From the NCBI RefSeq assembly GCF_018613575.1, contig NZ_JAGGPX010000016.1:1-64000 (forward strand): a stretch of 64,000 bases of DNA, written 5' to 3'. Source of the DNA: Planococcus sp. ISL-110 (GTDB lineage Bacteria > Bacillota > Bacilli > Bacillales_A > Planococcaceae). Of the stretch, positions 8,543 to 16,698 are shown one piece after another. The position numbers and the translations under genes were made by a program. The notes under the pieces were generated by a model, which was not told the origin of the DNA, searched no databases, and saw only the letters and a list, made by a program, of their open reading frames with translations. The stretch's first letter is position 1. The number at the start of each line of letters is the position of its first letter.

Positions 8543-9427
8543 GTGTTTAGAAAAATCATTATTTTAGCGGGAGTCGTATTTTTCATGTCGCTGATTGTTT
8601 TTACAGCCGTCATGTTTTTAAAAAATGAAGTTGAACTTTATTCGGAAAACAATGTGTCTTTAACGGTTGAAAAACCGACTTTCATCACATTGAGCGAACC
8701 CGAAGTCAGTGAAAGTGGTTCAGACCTGACACAAGTATATAACATGACTTTGCTGGGATTTGACGTTGGCACGTATACACTAGTCGACCGGTCGCTCCAA
8801 AATGGCACGTCCCTCATTTTTGAGGAAATCAAAAACACCGGCTGGATCCCTTATACATTTTCGATGAATGTCAATGGCCTGGAAGAGGCCGACTTTAAAT
8901 CCTGGAATCCCGAACCAACTGTCAGGCTCGACGAAGCTCTCTATGGGCCAGATCCCACTACCAATCCTTATGGGGTCTTCACGAAAGACAATAGCGAAAT
9001 CCTCGTAGGGAATGTCTACGTATCCCGTAGCCTGCAGCTGGGCAATGGCGAATGGGTACGGGAGCTGCGCCATGAGATTTCTGAATTCACCGCCGAAGAA
9101 GGTGTACTTTCTAAAAACCTGTGGCTGCCCCCTAAACATTCGAGCCAGACCTGGCTGATAGCTGCTCAAGATCCCTTATTTGCAACAGACGAAGCAGAAG
9201 ATGACTGGATCGCCTTTTCACTTGAAAACCGGCTGTCCCAATTAAATTGGCTGACTCCGGAAGGCCCATACGTCAAGCTCGAATTGACAGATGATCCACG
9301 AACTCAACTCGCCTATGGCTATATTGAAAAACGGACAGCGGACCTGGCTTCCCTGGAATGGAATGAAAGCTCGCCTTCCCTGTTTTTCGAATCCATGATT
9401 TTGAACGCAGAAATCAATCAGCAGTAA
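8543..9427 (+). CDS. Membrane-anchored hypothetical protein
   Basis: The 294-aa product has one N-terminal hydrophobic helix (residues 4-26) and a long polar domain predicted to be outside the membrane. No known domain was recognised. GTG 8543 is chosen because AGAGGTGG lies about 5 bases upstream; the longer frame to 8510 has no such site. It is monocistronic, with a terminator right after it. The extracellular part is rich in acidic and aromatic residues. Function unknown. Confidence 0.75.
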   Translation: MFRKIIILAGVVFFMSLIVFTAVMFLKNEVELYSENNVSLTVEKPTFITLSEPEVSESGSDLTQVYNMTLLGFDVGTYTLVDRSLQNGTSLIFEEIKNTGWIPYTFSMNVNGLEEADFKSWNPEPTVRLDEALYGPDPTTNPYGVFTKDNSEILVGNVYVSRSLQLGNGEWVRELRHEISEFTAEEGVLSKNLWLPPKHSSQTWLIAAQDPLFATDEAEDDWIAFSLENRLSQLNWLTPEGPYVKLELTDDPRTQLAYGYIEKRTADLASLEWNESSPSLFFESMILNAEINQQ

Positions 9428-9434
9428 TAGAACC

Positions 9435-9471
9435 AAAAAACCCGTTGGAGCTTTTGCTCCAACGGGTTTTT
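9435..9471. terminator. Bidirectional terminator
   Basis: AAAAAACCCGTTGGAGC and its complement enclose a TTTT loop, 8 bases after the stop of the membrane-anchored hypothetical gene. Confidence 0.88.
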
Positions 9472-9619
9472 CCATTATGGTTTTCTTCGGAATAGACCAG
9501 CTGAATTCCGAGCAATTTCTCTTTCTATTTGACAGAATAATCTGTATACTATAGGTGAGATAGGACTCCGCCTTCATTGCCATATGGCTGCTTAATATAA
9601 TACAAGGAGGTTGGTTATA

Positions 9620-9790
9620 ATGGAACGCAAAGTACTCGATCCAAGAGAAGCTGAACTTCGTTCAGACGACGATTTCAATGCGATTCTGAATATGATTGGC
9701 GAAGGTGCACCTGATTATGCAGCCTATGAAGAAGACGAGATTCCAAAAGAACGGCGTCGTGAAGAAGACAAGACGAAAGATCTGCAATGA
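9620..9790 (+). CDS. Small charged protein, 56 aa
   Basis: A short reading frame encodes MERKVLDPREAELRSDDDFN...TKDLQ. Nearly half the residues are charged and there is no membrane helix. The evidence for a gene is the consensus AAGGAGG 9 bases before ATG 9620, the clean reading frame and two terminators just downstream. Upstream, a dyad ACAGA-ATAA-TCTGT (9532-9545) lies next to TTGACA and may be a control site. No family was recognised. Confidence 0.7.
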   Translation: MERKVLDPREAELRSDDDFNAILNMIGEGAPDYAAYEEDEIPKERRREEDKTKDLQ

Positions 9791-9798
9791 TGCCGGAT

Positions 9799-9830
9799 CA
9801 TCACCTCTCCTTACTGGAGAGGCGATTTTT
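9799..9830 (+). terminator. Terminator of the 56-aa gene
   Basis: CCTCTCC and GGAGAGG pair around TTACT, extended by ATC/GAT with one mismatch, and are followed by TTTTT. Confidence 0.75.
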
Positions 9831-9837
9831 ATACAAC

Positions 9838-9865
9838 AAAACCCCGTTCTGAGAACGGGGTTTTT
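9838..9865 (-). terminator. Bidirectional terminator
   Basis: AAAACCCCGTTCT and AGAACGGGGTTTTT form a strong hairpin 2 bases before the end of the LLM oxidoreductase gene. Confidence 0.85.
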
Positions 9866-9867
9866 GC

Positions 9868-10875
9868 TTAGTCCATCATTTCTGCCACGTAATCATACGA
9901 CCGCAGGCGATCTTCGTGATGGAAGATCGGCGAGTTGACGATGACTTCGTTGGCTCTCGTTTTTTGAATGAAGTTTTTTAGCTTTTGTTTAACGAGATCC
10001 GGTGTTCCAACAATCATCGATTCGGAATCCAGCTTGTCACGGAAAATCGCAATTTCACGGTCCGTCCAAACCTCTTCTAAGTTGTCGATAGGCGCCTGAA
10101 ACGTCGTCGGCTCCCCTCTCATCAACGAGAACATCTGCTGCTGGGAAGAAGTCGCGAGCCATTCAGCACGTTCCTGCGTCTCTGCAACAATGATATTAAC
10201 GCCGAGCATTGCGTAAGGCGACGCCAAAGCCGCAGAAGGCTTGAAATTCTGGTGGTACAGCTGCAGCGCCTGCATCATGTAATCCGGTGCAAAATGGCTG
10301 GCGAATGAAAACGGCAAACCTTTGAGTGCCGCAAGCTGCGCACTGAATCCACTAGACCCCAACAGCCAAAGTGGAATCTTCAGGTTGGTTCCAGGATAAG
10401 CCCGAACACGGCCAACTGGATTTTCCGAAAAGTAATTTTCCAGCTCTGCCACCTGCTGCGGAAAATCATCTCCACTGCTCTGCAAAGTCCGGCGCAGCGC
10501 ATGGGCAGTTGCTTGATCACTGCCCGGTGCACGGCCCAGACCCAAATCGATGCGTCCCGGATAAATTGTTTCCAGTGTACCAAATTGCTCCGCAATAACA
10601 AGCGGTGCATGGTTCGGCAACATAATGCCGCCAGAGCCCACACGGATCGACTCTGTAGCCCCTGCAATATGGCCGATGAGGACCGATGTAGCCGAACTGC
10701 CGATGCCCGGCATATTATGATGTTCAGCCAACCAGTAACGGTTAAATCCTAACTTCTCAACATGCTGCGCTAATTCCACACTATTCTTGAATGCCTGCGC
10801 CGTTTCTGCACCTTCGTTGATCGGCGCCAAATCAAGCACACCCAACGGTATATTTTCGAATTTCTTAATGTCCAT
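9868..10875 (-). CDS. LLM class flavin-dependent oxidoreductase (luciferase-like)
   Basis: This 335-aa protein belongs to the bacterial-luciferase-like monooxygenases, in the MsnO8-like group. Typical features are the N-terminal [10 protein letters not shown] strand, YWLAEHHN, the [15 protein letters not shown] segment and [14 protein letters not shown]. It should use reduced FMN to oxidise an unknown small molecule. ATG 10875 was preferred to the GTG four codons upstream because that GTG sits inside the AGGAGTGG site. Monocistronic; no partner flavin reductase is nearby. Confidence 0.88.
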   Translation of the reverse strand: MDIKKFENIPLGVLDLAPINEGAETAQAFKNSVELAQHVEKLGFNRYWLAEHHNMPGIGSSATSVLIGHIAGATESIRVGSGGIMLPNHAPLVIAEQFGTLETIYPGRIDLGLGRAPGSDQATAHALRRTLQSSGDDFPQQVAELENYFSENPVGRVRAYPGTNLKIPLWLLGSSGFSAQLAALKGLPFSFASHFAPDYMMQALQLYHQNFKPSAALASPYAMLGVNIIVAETQERAEWLATSSQQQMFSLMRGEPTTFQAPIDNLEEVWTDREIAIFRDKLDSESMIVGTPDLVKQKLKNFIQKTRANEVIVNSPIFHHEDRLRSYDYVAEMMD

Positions 10876-10946
10876 GTCTATTTCCACTCCTATCTATTCC
10901 ATTGTAGCGACATTTCCAAAAAACATCCTTTCTCCTGCTCATCAAA

Positions 10947-11341
10947 GAAAAGCGGAGGTGCCCGTAGAGCTCTGACGGGCATAAGACAAACCGGCGAAGC
11001 GGCGTTCTTTGCCGCACAGCCGGGATGGCTTATGACCCGAAGAGCTGGGCACCGGAGTCTGGACAAAGAAAAGCGCAAGCAGCCGTATAGCCCCGACAAG
11101 CGCTGGAAGCCTTGCCGGTAATGGCGTTCTGCAGCTATTGCTGGCAAGGCTGAAGCGACTCGAGGGGCTGGCTGCTGGAGTCTGGACAATCAGAAAAGCG
11201 GAGGTGCCCGTAGAGCTCCGACGGGCATAAGACGCACTGGCGAAGCGGCGCTTCTTCAGCCGCACAGCCAGAGCGGCTTATGACCCTAGGGCCTGGGCGC
11301 CGGAGTCTGGACAATCAGAAAAGCGGAGGTGCCCGTGTAGG
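10947..11341 (+). repeat. Block of dispersed ~120-bp hairpin-rich repeats
   Basis: Three full units and one truncated unit follow head to tail: 10947-11066, 11067-11190, 11191-11314 and 11315-11341. Each begins GAAAAGCG and ends near GGAGTCTGGACAA. Units 1 and 3 are close copies; unit 2 shares the ends but differs inside. Each carries short stems such as GCCCGT...ACGGGC and GCGGC...GCCGC. The same family, inverted, is at 41338-41806. It fills the 550 bases between the LLM and STAS genes and does not look coding. Confidence 0.75.
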
Positions 11342-11384
11342 TTAAAAAACAATATGCTCTAGTCTCTTCTTTCCGTAAAAACAC

Positions 11385-11415
11385 AAAAACCCGAAGCCAT
11401 TCACTTCGGGTTTTT
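11385..11415 (-). terminator. Terminator of the B12/STAS operon
   Basis: AAAAACCCGAAG and CTTCGGGTTTTT pair around CCATTCA just beyond the STAS gene stop. Confidence 0.85.
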
Positions 11416-11424
11416 CAAACTATC

Positions 11425-12192
11425 TTATAGAAGAAGCTTTCGCGAAGCCAGCACCGTTTGCAGAGAAGAAACAAAATGCAAGTCGAGGCCTGTCTTCAGA
11501 TGATGAAGCTGTTGCGCATGCTGTGGCTTGATTCCTGTGACAATTCCACGGACGCCCATCACCTTAAAGGTCTGCATCAACGATTTCAAGTAATTGGCAC
11601 CCTCCTGCTCTAGCTGTTCCATCGCAGTCAGGTCCATAATGACAGTTTCAGCACCTGTTTCATAAATCTGGTTCAGAATATGAAAGCGGATCACTTCAAT
11701 TTTACGGGGATCCAAATCGCCATACAGTGGAATCAGCACATGTCTTTTTCCGAGATGGATACAAGGGGCCGATAATTGCCGTACTTGCTGCAACAGTTCT
11801 TCAGTCCGTTCTTTTTCAAGAAGCAAATCATAATTGGTTTCCTGAAGGCGTGTGCGAAGACTCAGCAACTGGCTGGTTATTTCGAGAAGCCGGTTGCCCT
11901 TTGGCACCAATACGATGTTCAGGAAAAGATCGCTGCCCCATTTGCTGTAGACGTCTCCCAAAAACAATTCCTTGGTCACTGAAATGAAATTCAATTCTAG
12001 AGGCATCACTGGTTGATCGCTTGAAAGAAACTTGCTTGCCTTGTCCCTGCTCGCTTCATCGAGAATTTCAAGGAAAGAAGAACAGTCGCCAACTAACTTT
12101 TTCGCTTTTTCAGAGCACTCAACGATTGCCAGTTTGCTATTCAATTTAAAAGCTGGCAGCGGCCATTCATCCAATTGAGATGCTGAAGTCAT
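11425..12192 (-). CDS. PAS-like/STAS protein, RsbR-type
   Basis: This 255-aa protein has a variable PAS-like N-terminal domain (about 1-100), a coiled-coil linker (about 105-135) and a C-terminal STAS domain (about 145-255). This is the layout of RsbR and YtvA stressosome proteins that control sigma-B. In the STAS domain, the VTGI threonine matching RsbR Thr205 is kept. The site matching Thr171 (DT in RsbR) reads EQ here. Its start overlaps the end of the cobalamin-binding gene by 26 bases, so the two are translationally coupled. It is the likely output partner of the B12 module (inference). No rsbS or rsbT lies nearby. Confidence 0.82.
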   Translation of the reverse strand: MTSASQLDEWPLPAFKLNSKLAIVECSEKAKKLVGDCSSFLEILDEASRDKASKFLSSDQPVMPLELNFISVTKELFLGDVYSKWGSDLFLNIVLVPKGNRLLEITSQLLSLRTRLQETNYDLLLEKERTEELLQQVRQLSAPCIHLGKRHVLIPLYGDLDPRKIEVIRFHILNQIYETGAETVIMDLTAMEQLEQEGANYLKSLMQTFKVMGVRGIVTGIKPQHAQQLHHLKTGLDLHFVSSLQTVLASRKLLL

Positions 12193-12826
12193 TGGCAGAT
12201 TCCTTTCCAGTATGGATCCAACTTTTCAGCTGATCCAATTCTTTTACGATGATGATGCCTTCGGTATCGGAAGCTGACCAATTCGCCAGAGAAACAGCCC
12301 GCCCTCCTAAAACGACAGACGGTTTGAAATCAAGCGCGATGAATGCCTCCGCATATTTTTTCAAAACAGGAAGCCGATAAGCCAACGCCGCGGATAATGC
12401 AACGACATCCGGCTCCCATCGTTTTGCAGAGTCGATGGCGGCATCGAGCGGCAAATTCGGACCTAAATATTGGACTTCCCAGCCATTTTCCTTAAATAAA
12501 GAAGCCACCATCTTCAATCCGATATAATGATCTTCTCCTTCAGGGCCAAGGACCATTACTTTCTTTTTAAGAGAATTTTGTACCGGCCGGCGAACTTCCG
12601 TCACCGACACCACAAAATCGCAAATGGCAGTCGCTAAATGTTCATCCGCCACTGTGATGATATTCTTTTCCCATAGTTCTCCGATCCAATACATCGCAGG
12701 AGTCAATAATAATTGGTAAAGTTCATCTTTCGTATGGTTTTCCAAATACGTTTGGACTAATTGCAAAGCCTGCTCTTCATTGCCAGCCAAAAATAAATTG
12801 GCCAGCTCTTGTGATTTGCTAGTCAT
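12167..12826 (-). CDS. Stand-alone CarH-like B12-binding photosensor module
   Basis: This 219-aa protein has a helical cap domain (about 5-80) and a Rossmann-type cobalamin-binding domain (about 88-205). The cap holds Trp52 followed after nine residues by Glu62-His63, the W-x9-EH motif of the light sensor CarH. The Rossmann domain has Glu98-x-His100-x-x-Gly103, the ExHxxG form used by CarH instead of the enzyme motif DxHxxG. Unlike CarH, there is no MerR DNA-binding domain. GGGAGGG lies 5 bases before ATG 12826. It lies between a His-rich helical protein and a STAS protein, suggesting light or cobalamin sensing passed on by protein contacts (inference). It is not a methionine synthase fragment, as no enzyme domain is present. 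Confidence 0.85.
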   Translation of the reverse strand: MTSKSQELANLFLAGNEEQALQLVQTYLENHTKDELYQLLLTPAMYWIGELWEKNIITVADEHLATAICDFVVSVTEVRRPVQNSLKKKVMVLGPEGEDHYIGLKMVASLFKENGWEVQYLGPNLPLDAAIDSAKRWEPDVVALSAALAYRLPVLKKYAEAFIALDFKPSVVLGGRAVSLANWSASDTEGIIIVKELDQLKSWIHTGKESANDFSISIG

Positions 12827-12842
12827 GTAACCCTCCCTTACC

Positions 12843-13196
12843 TTATGAAGGGCCTAACACCGAAATTGCACTTGTTAAACAACGCAGCATAAAGGCTTCT
12901 TCATCTTTACCTGTATTCCCTGGAAGAATCTTTTGTAAGCGTTCAAAATTATCGATAATCAATGCTGTTTCCACATTGCGGCTGGTCAGTACTGTTTCCA
13001 GCCATATGGCATAATCAACGAACACCTTTGCATCATCAAGAGAATACGCAGTCTCTAAATGATCCAAGTGGTGATGATTGTCTTTTTCAGTATGTTGGAA
13101 GCCTCGCTCTCCAAAACGTTCCCAAAGCGTTTGGTGAGCAGCGTATATGCTTTTTGCTGTTTCAGAGGCGATTTTATTTTTGGCCTCCATCTTCAT
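12843..13196 (-). CDS. Helical His-rich protein of the B12/STAS operon
   Basis: The 117-aa protein is predicted all-helical, with a histidine cluster (DNHHHLDHLETA, around residues 39-50) and an FVDYAIWLE motif. No named domain was recognised with certainty. It ends 16 bases before the B12-module gene, which has its own ribosome site. It resembles an extra N-terminal helical domain that I recall in longer cobalamin-binding proteins, so the two may be a split form of one protein (inference from memory). It could bind a metal or cofactor through its histidines. Its start overlaps the preceding ABM pseudogene. Confidence 0.65.
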   Translation of the reverse strand: MKMEAKNKIASETAKSIYAAHQTLWERFGERGFQHTEKDNHHHLDHLETAYSLDDAKVFVDYAIWLETVLTSRNVETALIIDNFERLQKILPGNTGKDEEAFMLRCLTSAISVLGPS

Positions 13197-13497
13197 TCGG
13201 CCACCACTTCGTACTGCCGAACAGTTGGAATGATTTTTGCCAACTCCTGGTCCGGATATTTTTTTCGAGATCGTGAATTTCCTTGAACTCCTGGCTTTGC
13301 ACCCAAGCCATATAAGCGGCTTTCGTGTGCCATTCCATGTGGACCGTCAATTCGTTTTTCTTCTTGGTATTCTGGATGAGCCTGAATAAATGAAAGCCCT
13401 CCGCCAAGTCTACGCGACGTGAACGTTTTTAATAGATCCCAATAACTTCCTCGGTTTTTTCAGGCGGAACAACCACCGTTGAGGTGACAATATACAT
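13174..13497 (-). pseudogene. ABM-domain monooxygenase with premature stop (HmoB/IsdG-like)
   Basis: From ATG 13497 the reading frame gives MYIVTSTVVVPPEKTEEVIG, then meets TAA at 13431-13429 after 22 codons. The same frame continues past the stop as KRSRRVDLAEGFHLFRLIQN and on to 13174. The full 107 codons equal the normal length of an antibiotic-biosynthesis-monooxygenase/heme-degrading protein, including the HMEWHTKAAYMAWV segment. No shift is needed, so a single substitution such as CAA to TAA explains it. It would have been the first gene of the B12/STAS operon. A sequencing error cannot be excluded. Confidence 0.7.
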
Positions 13498-13767
13498 TTG
13501 TTTTTCCTTTTGCATACAAATTTCATTCAACCATCATATCATTTTGATAAACGAAATAAAAGAATCACGCGATTTAGTACAGAAGCGGCCGAAGCGCCCA
13601 TTAAAACCATCGAAAGTTACTGCCACCATACAGAATCAAGCAATCTCTCTACTCTTCTTACTTATTATCTTTTTATTTCAACTATTTGATTTTCTTCCTT
13701 GCTTTCCCCCATCAAATGATTTAAGATTAAAAACATCGAAACAGAAACAACTTAAACTTCATAAGAT
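13498..13767. other. Intergenic, AT-rich, no clear feature
   Basis: This stretch separates the divergent ABM pseudogene and the met leader. It must contain promoters for both sides, but no convincing -35/-10 pair was picked out and its reading frames lack ribosome sites. Confidence 0.5.
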
Positions 13768-13877
13768 ATTTCTTATCTAGAGAGACGGAGGGACTTGGCC
13801 CTGTGAAGTCTCAGCAACCAGTCTGACGAAGACTACGGTGCTAATTCCAATAGGCTCCGCCTACCAGATGAGAAGAA
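13768..13877 (+). ncRNA. SAM-I (S-box) riboswitch aptamer
   Basis: The conserved S-box core is present: P1 strand TTCTTATC, then AGAGAGACGGAGGGACT, GGCCC, TGAAGTCTCAGCAACC, the GGTGCTAATTCC segment and the closing GATGAGAAGAA. It binds S-adenosylmethionine and controls metI-metC by terminating transcription at the hairpin just downstream when SAM is plentiful. Confidence 0.95.
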
Positions 13878-13888
13878 TGCGTTCCCAG

Positions 13889-13928
13889 ACAGGGGCTTTC
13901 TTCTTTTGAAGAGGAGCCCCTGTTTTTT
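13889..13928 (+). terminator. Riboswitch-controlled terminator
   Basis: ACAGGGGCT and AGCCCCTGT, with an extended TTCTTC/GAAGAG inner stem, are followed by seven T residues. It is the expression platform of the S-box and lies 23 bases before metI. Confidence 0.92.
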
Positions 13929-13950
13929 TATTGTTGAGAGGATGAGTGGA

Positions 13951-15075
13951 ATGACAAAACACAGCTTGGAAACTTTATTGGTACAAATAGGAAATCGCAG
14001 CGACTCTGCAACAGGAGCGGTAAATCCGCCCATTTACTTATCAACAGCCTTTGAACACCAGGGACTTGGACAATCGACCGGCTATGACTATTCGCGAACA
14101 AAAAATCCGACGCGTTCTGTCCTTGAAGAAGGATTTGCAGAGCTCGAAGGCGCAGATGCCGGATTTGCCTGCAGTTCCGGAATGGCAGCCATCCAACTGG
14201 TTTTGTCTCTTTTCCGTCCAGGTGACGAATTATTGGTACCAGAAGACATTTATGGCGGAACGTACCGTCTGCTGGACCATTTTGCAGCTGCTTATAATAT
14301 CCATCCCAAATATGCCGAATTCAAAGATGTACAGGATACAGAAGAGAAAATCACCATGAATACACGGGCGCTCTTCATTGAAACGCCGACCAATCCGCTC
14401 ATGCAGGAAATCGATCTTGCCGCTTATGCAGCATTAGCGAAAAAGCATAACCTTCTATTGATTGTCGATAACACGTTCCTGACGCCATACTTCCAACAGC
14501 CGATCGAACTGGGCGCAGATATCGTCATCCATAGTGCCACCAAATACATAGGCGGCCACAATGATGTCCTTGCTGGTCTGGTAGTTGCGAAAGGCGAAAT
14601 TATCTGCGAAAAGCTCTCAATGTTCCACAACTCCGTCGGTGCCGTGCTGTCACCTTTCGACTCCTGGTTGCTGATCCGTGGATTAAAGACGCTTCCCTTG
14701 CGCATGCGGCAACATGAAGCGAATGCTAAAGCCATCGCAGCATTCCTGTCACAGCAATCGGTCATTTCAGATGTGCTGTATCCAGGAAGAGGCGGCATGC
14801 TGTCATTCCGCCTGCAGGAAGAAGAATGGATCGGACCTTTTCTGGAAAATATTAAGCTTATCACCTTTGCCGAGAGTTTAGGCGGCGTTGAAAGCTTCAT
14901 CACCTACCCGGCCACCCAAACACATGCAGATATTCCTTTTGAAGAACGTACCAAACGCGGTGTCTGCAACCGGCTATTGCGCTTCTCGGTCGGTGTCGAA
15001 CTGGCTGAAGATTTAATCGCTGACCTGACACAGGCATTTTCGAAATTGAAGAAGGAGGTTGTTGAATATGACTGA
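13951..15075 (+). CDS. metI: Cystathionine gamma-synthase / O-acetylhomoserine-utilising enzyme
   Basis: This PLP enzyme of the Cys/Met metabolism family is about 374 aa. It joins an O-acylhomoserine with cysteine (or sulfide) in methionine synthesis. The PLP lysine lies in IHSATKYIGGHND, and the substrate-binding GYDYSRTKNPTR and YGGTYRL stretches are intact. ATG 13951 was chosen because GAGAGG lies about 9 bases upstream; earlier starts fall inside the terminator. The S-box ahead and metC behind identify it as the metI of Bacillus-type metIC operons. Confidence 0.93.
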   Translation: MTKHSLETLLVQIGNRSDSATGAVNPPIYLSTAFEHQGLGQSTGYDYSRTKNPTRSVLEEGFAELEGADAGFACSSGMAAIQLVLSLFRPGDELLVPEDIYGGTYRLLDHFAAAYNIHPKYAEFKDVQDTEEKITMNTRALFIETPTNPLMQEIDLAAYAALAKKHNLLLIVDNTFLTPYFQQPIELGADIVIHSATKYIGGHNDVLAGLVVAKGEIICEKLSMFHNSVGAVLSPFDSWLLIRGLKTLPLRMRQHEANAKAIAAFLSQQSVISDVLYPGRGGMLSFRLQEEEWIGPFLENIKLITFAESLGGVESFITYPATQTHADIPFEERTKRGVCNRLLRFSVGVELAEDLIADLTQAFSKLKKEVVEYD

Positions 15076-16240
15076 TCGCATTGAAACCAAGTTTATTCAC
15101 TCTACCGGCGTTGACCCGCTAACTGGCGCCGTTAACGTACCTATCTATTTATCTTCCACATTTCATCAGAAAAGCATAGATTCGTTTGGGCCTTTTGATT
15201 ATAGCCGCTCTGGAAACCCAACTCGCCTCGCATTGGAAGAAACCATTGCAAACCTGGAAGGCGGCAAACGCGGATTCGCCTTTTCTTCAGGAATGGCCGC
15301 TATCTCTTCCGCTTTCATGCTGCTGTCTTCGGGCGATCACGTCCTGGTTTCAGAAGATGTCTACGGCGGAACTTACCGTTTCATCACGGAGGTTTTGGAT
15401 AAATTCAATATCGAATACACCTTTGTCAATATGACCGACCTAAACGAAATGGCCAATGCAATCCAGCCCAACACAAAAGTGGTTTACCTGGAAACGCCAT
15501 CCAATCCGGTCATGAACATTACAGATATCGAAATCGCAGCAAAATTAGCGAAAGCCAATGGCTGTCTGACATTCGTCGACAATACTTTCATGACGCCACT
15601 TTACCAAAATCCATTGGCACTTGGTGCTGACATCGTCCTGCACAGCGCGACGAAATTCCTATCGGGGCACAGTGATGTCATCGCAGGGCTTGCCGTAACA
15701 AAAGACGAAGAACTCGGAAACCGTTTGGGCTTTATTCAAAATACTTTCGGTTCGGTTTTAGGCGCGCAGGATTCCTATCTGCTGATACAGGGCATCAAGA
15801 CTTTAGGTGCCCGTTTGGGACAGTCATCCGAATCAGCCCGCACCATCGCTGAGTATCTTCATAACCACCCATTGATCGAAGAAGTATACTATCCAGGGTT
15901 TTCATTTCATCCCGGCAATCCGATTCACGAACGCCAGGCTAGAAGCGCAGGTGCAGTCCTCTCTTTCCGCTTAGCTGATAAAAAGTCAGCCCGTGTCTTT
16001 GTGGATCATTTGAGAATCCCGGTATTTGCTGTCAGTTTGGGTGCTGTCGAATCGATCCTGTCCTACCCGGCAACTATGTCCCATGGCTCTATGCCTGCCG
16101 AAGAGCGTGAAAAGCGTGGAATCACCGATGGCTTGCTGCGTTACTCCGTAGGCCTTGAACATCCGGATGACCTGTTGCAGGATCTCAAACAGGCATTAGC
16201 ACAGGTGGCTCGCCGAAACGGCTTGAGCATCGCCAACTAA
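15068..16240 (+). CDS. metC: Cystathionine beta-lyase
   Basis: The 390-aa PLP enzyme splits cystathionine into homocysteine, pyruvate and ammonia. The PLP lysine is in LHSATKFLSGHSDV, and the FDYSRSGNPTR and YGGTYRF motifs are conserved. It starts at ATG 15068, within the end of metI, with AAGGAGG about 9 bases upstream. Both genes therefore form one SAM-controlled operon that makes homocysteine. Beta-lyase rather than gamma-synthase is assigned mainly by operon order and similarity to MetC. Confidence 0.92.
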   Translation: MTDRIETKFIHSTGVDPLTGAVNVPIYLSSTFHQKSIDSFGPFDYSRSGNPTRLALEETIANLEGGKRGFAFSSGMAAISSAFMLLSSGDHVLVSEDVYGGTYRFITEVLDKFNIEYTFVNMTDLNEMANAIQPNTKVVYLETPSNPVMNITDIEIAAKLAKANGCLTFVDNTFMTPLYQNPLALGADIVLHSATKFLSGHSDVIAGLAVTKDEELGNRLGFIQNTFGSVLGAQDSYLLIQGIKTLGARLGQSSESARTIAEYLHNHPLIEEVYYPGFSFHPGNPIHERQARSAGAVLSFRLADKKSARVFVDHLRIPVFAVSLGAVESILSYPATMSHGSMPAEEREKRGITDGLLRYSVGLEHPDDLLQDLKQALAQVARRNGLSIAN

Positions 16241-16301
16241 ATAAAAAAATCATAAAGTGAAAGCTTGAATTTTTAGAAGAAGCATTAAATGATTATGGAA
16301 T

Positions 16302-16336
16302 AAAAAACCCTTTGCTGACCTGGCAAAGGGTTTTTT
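16302..16336 (+). terminator. Terminator of metIC
   Basis: AAAAAACCCTTTGC and GCAAAGGGTTTTTT enclose a 7-base loop. It lies 60 bases after metC. Between 16337 and 16600 nothing else was seen. Confidence 0.88.
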
Positions 16337-16610
16337 GAATTTTAGATAAAGACATATTCTGCAATGCTTCAATAAATCAGAAAAAGGTTTCGGATAGACT
16401 TCGCAATGGGTGTCGGTAACAGATCCTATGAAAATAGAGAAAAATGTGTTAAAAATAGTGATGTGTGATAGCAAAACTCCACGAATTTTGTCCACATCCC
16501 TATCTCTGATTCTACATACTGGAAAAACAAGAAATCAGTATGAACGAACCATCTCGTGGTTACATATTCGACATAAATATAAAAAAAATAGGATTTTTCG
16601 CTAGATTCAG

Positions 16611-16658
16611 TTGACATTATCATTTAGCCACCTATAATTGAAAATGAGAATGGTTTTC
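16611..16658 (+). promoter_or_regulatory. Iron-controlled promoter with Fur box
   Basis: TTGACA (16611-16616) and TATAAT (16633-16638) are spaced by 16 bases, a near-perfect sigma-A promoter. A 19-base Fur box, GAAAATGAGAATGGTTTTC (16640-16658), begins 2 bases after the -10. Fur bound there should block transcription of the iron operon when iron is plentiful. Confidence 0.88.
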
Positions 16659-16698
16659 AATTGAGCTTCTTAATATCATAATAAAGGGAGAGATATTC

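Noticed and set aside
9529-9550. Sigma-A promoter TTGACA/TATACT before the 56-aa gene
   Set aside because: The spacer would be only 10 bases; the boxes cannot work as a pair.
10890-11265. Frames of about 100 aa in the repeat block
   Set aside because: Arg/Ser/Ala-rich translations follow the repeat units and recur out of register; non-coding repeats explain them better.
10947-11341. CRISPR array
   Set aside because: Units of about 120 bp with diverged interiors, no short identical repeats with unique spacers, and no cas genes.
13484-13780. 98-aa plus-strand frame before the SAM riboswitch
   Set aside because: It runs from the ABM pseudogene start region into the riboswitch and has no ribosome site.
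16410-16623. Short frames upstream of the iron operon
   Set aside because: No ribosome sites, opposite overlapping frames, and the right part is promoter and Fur box.
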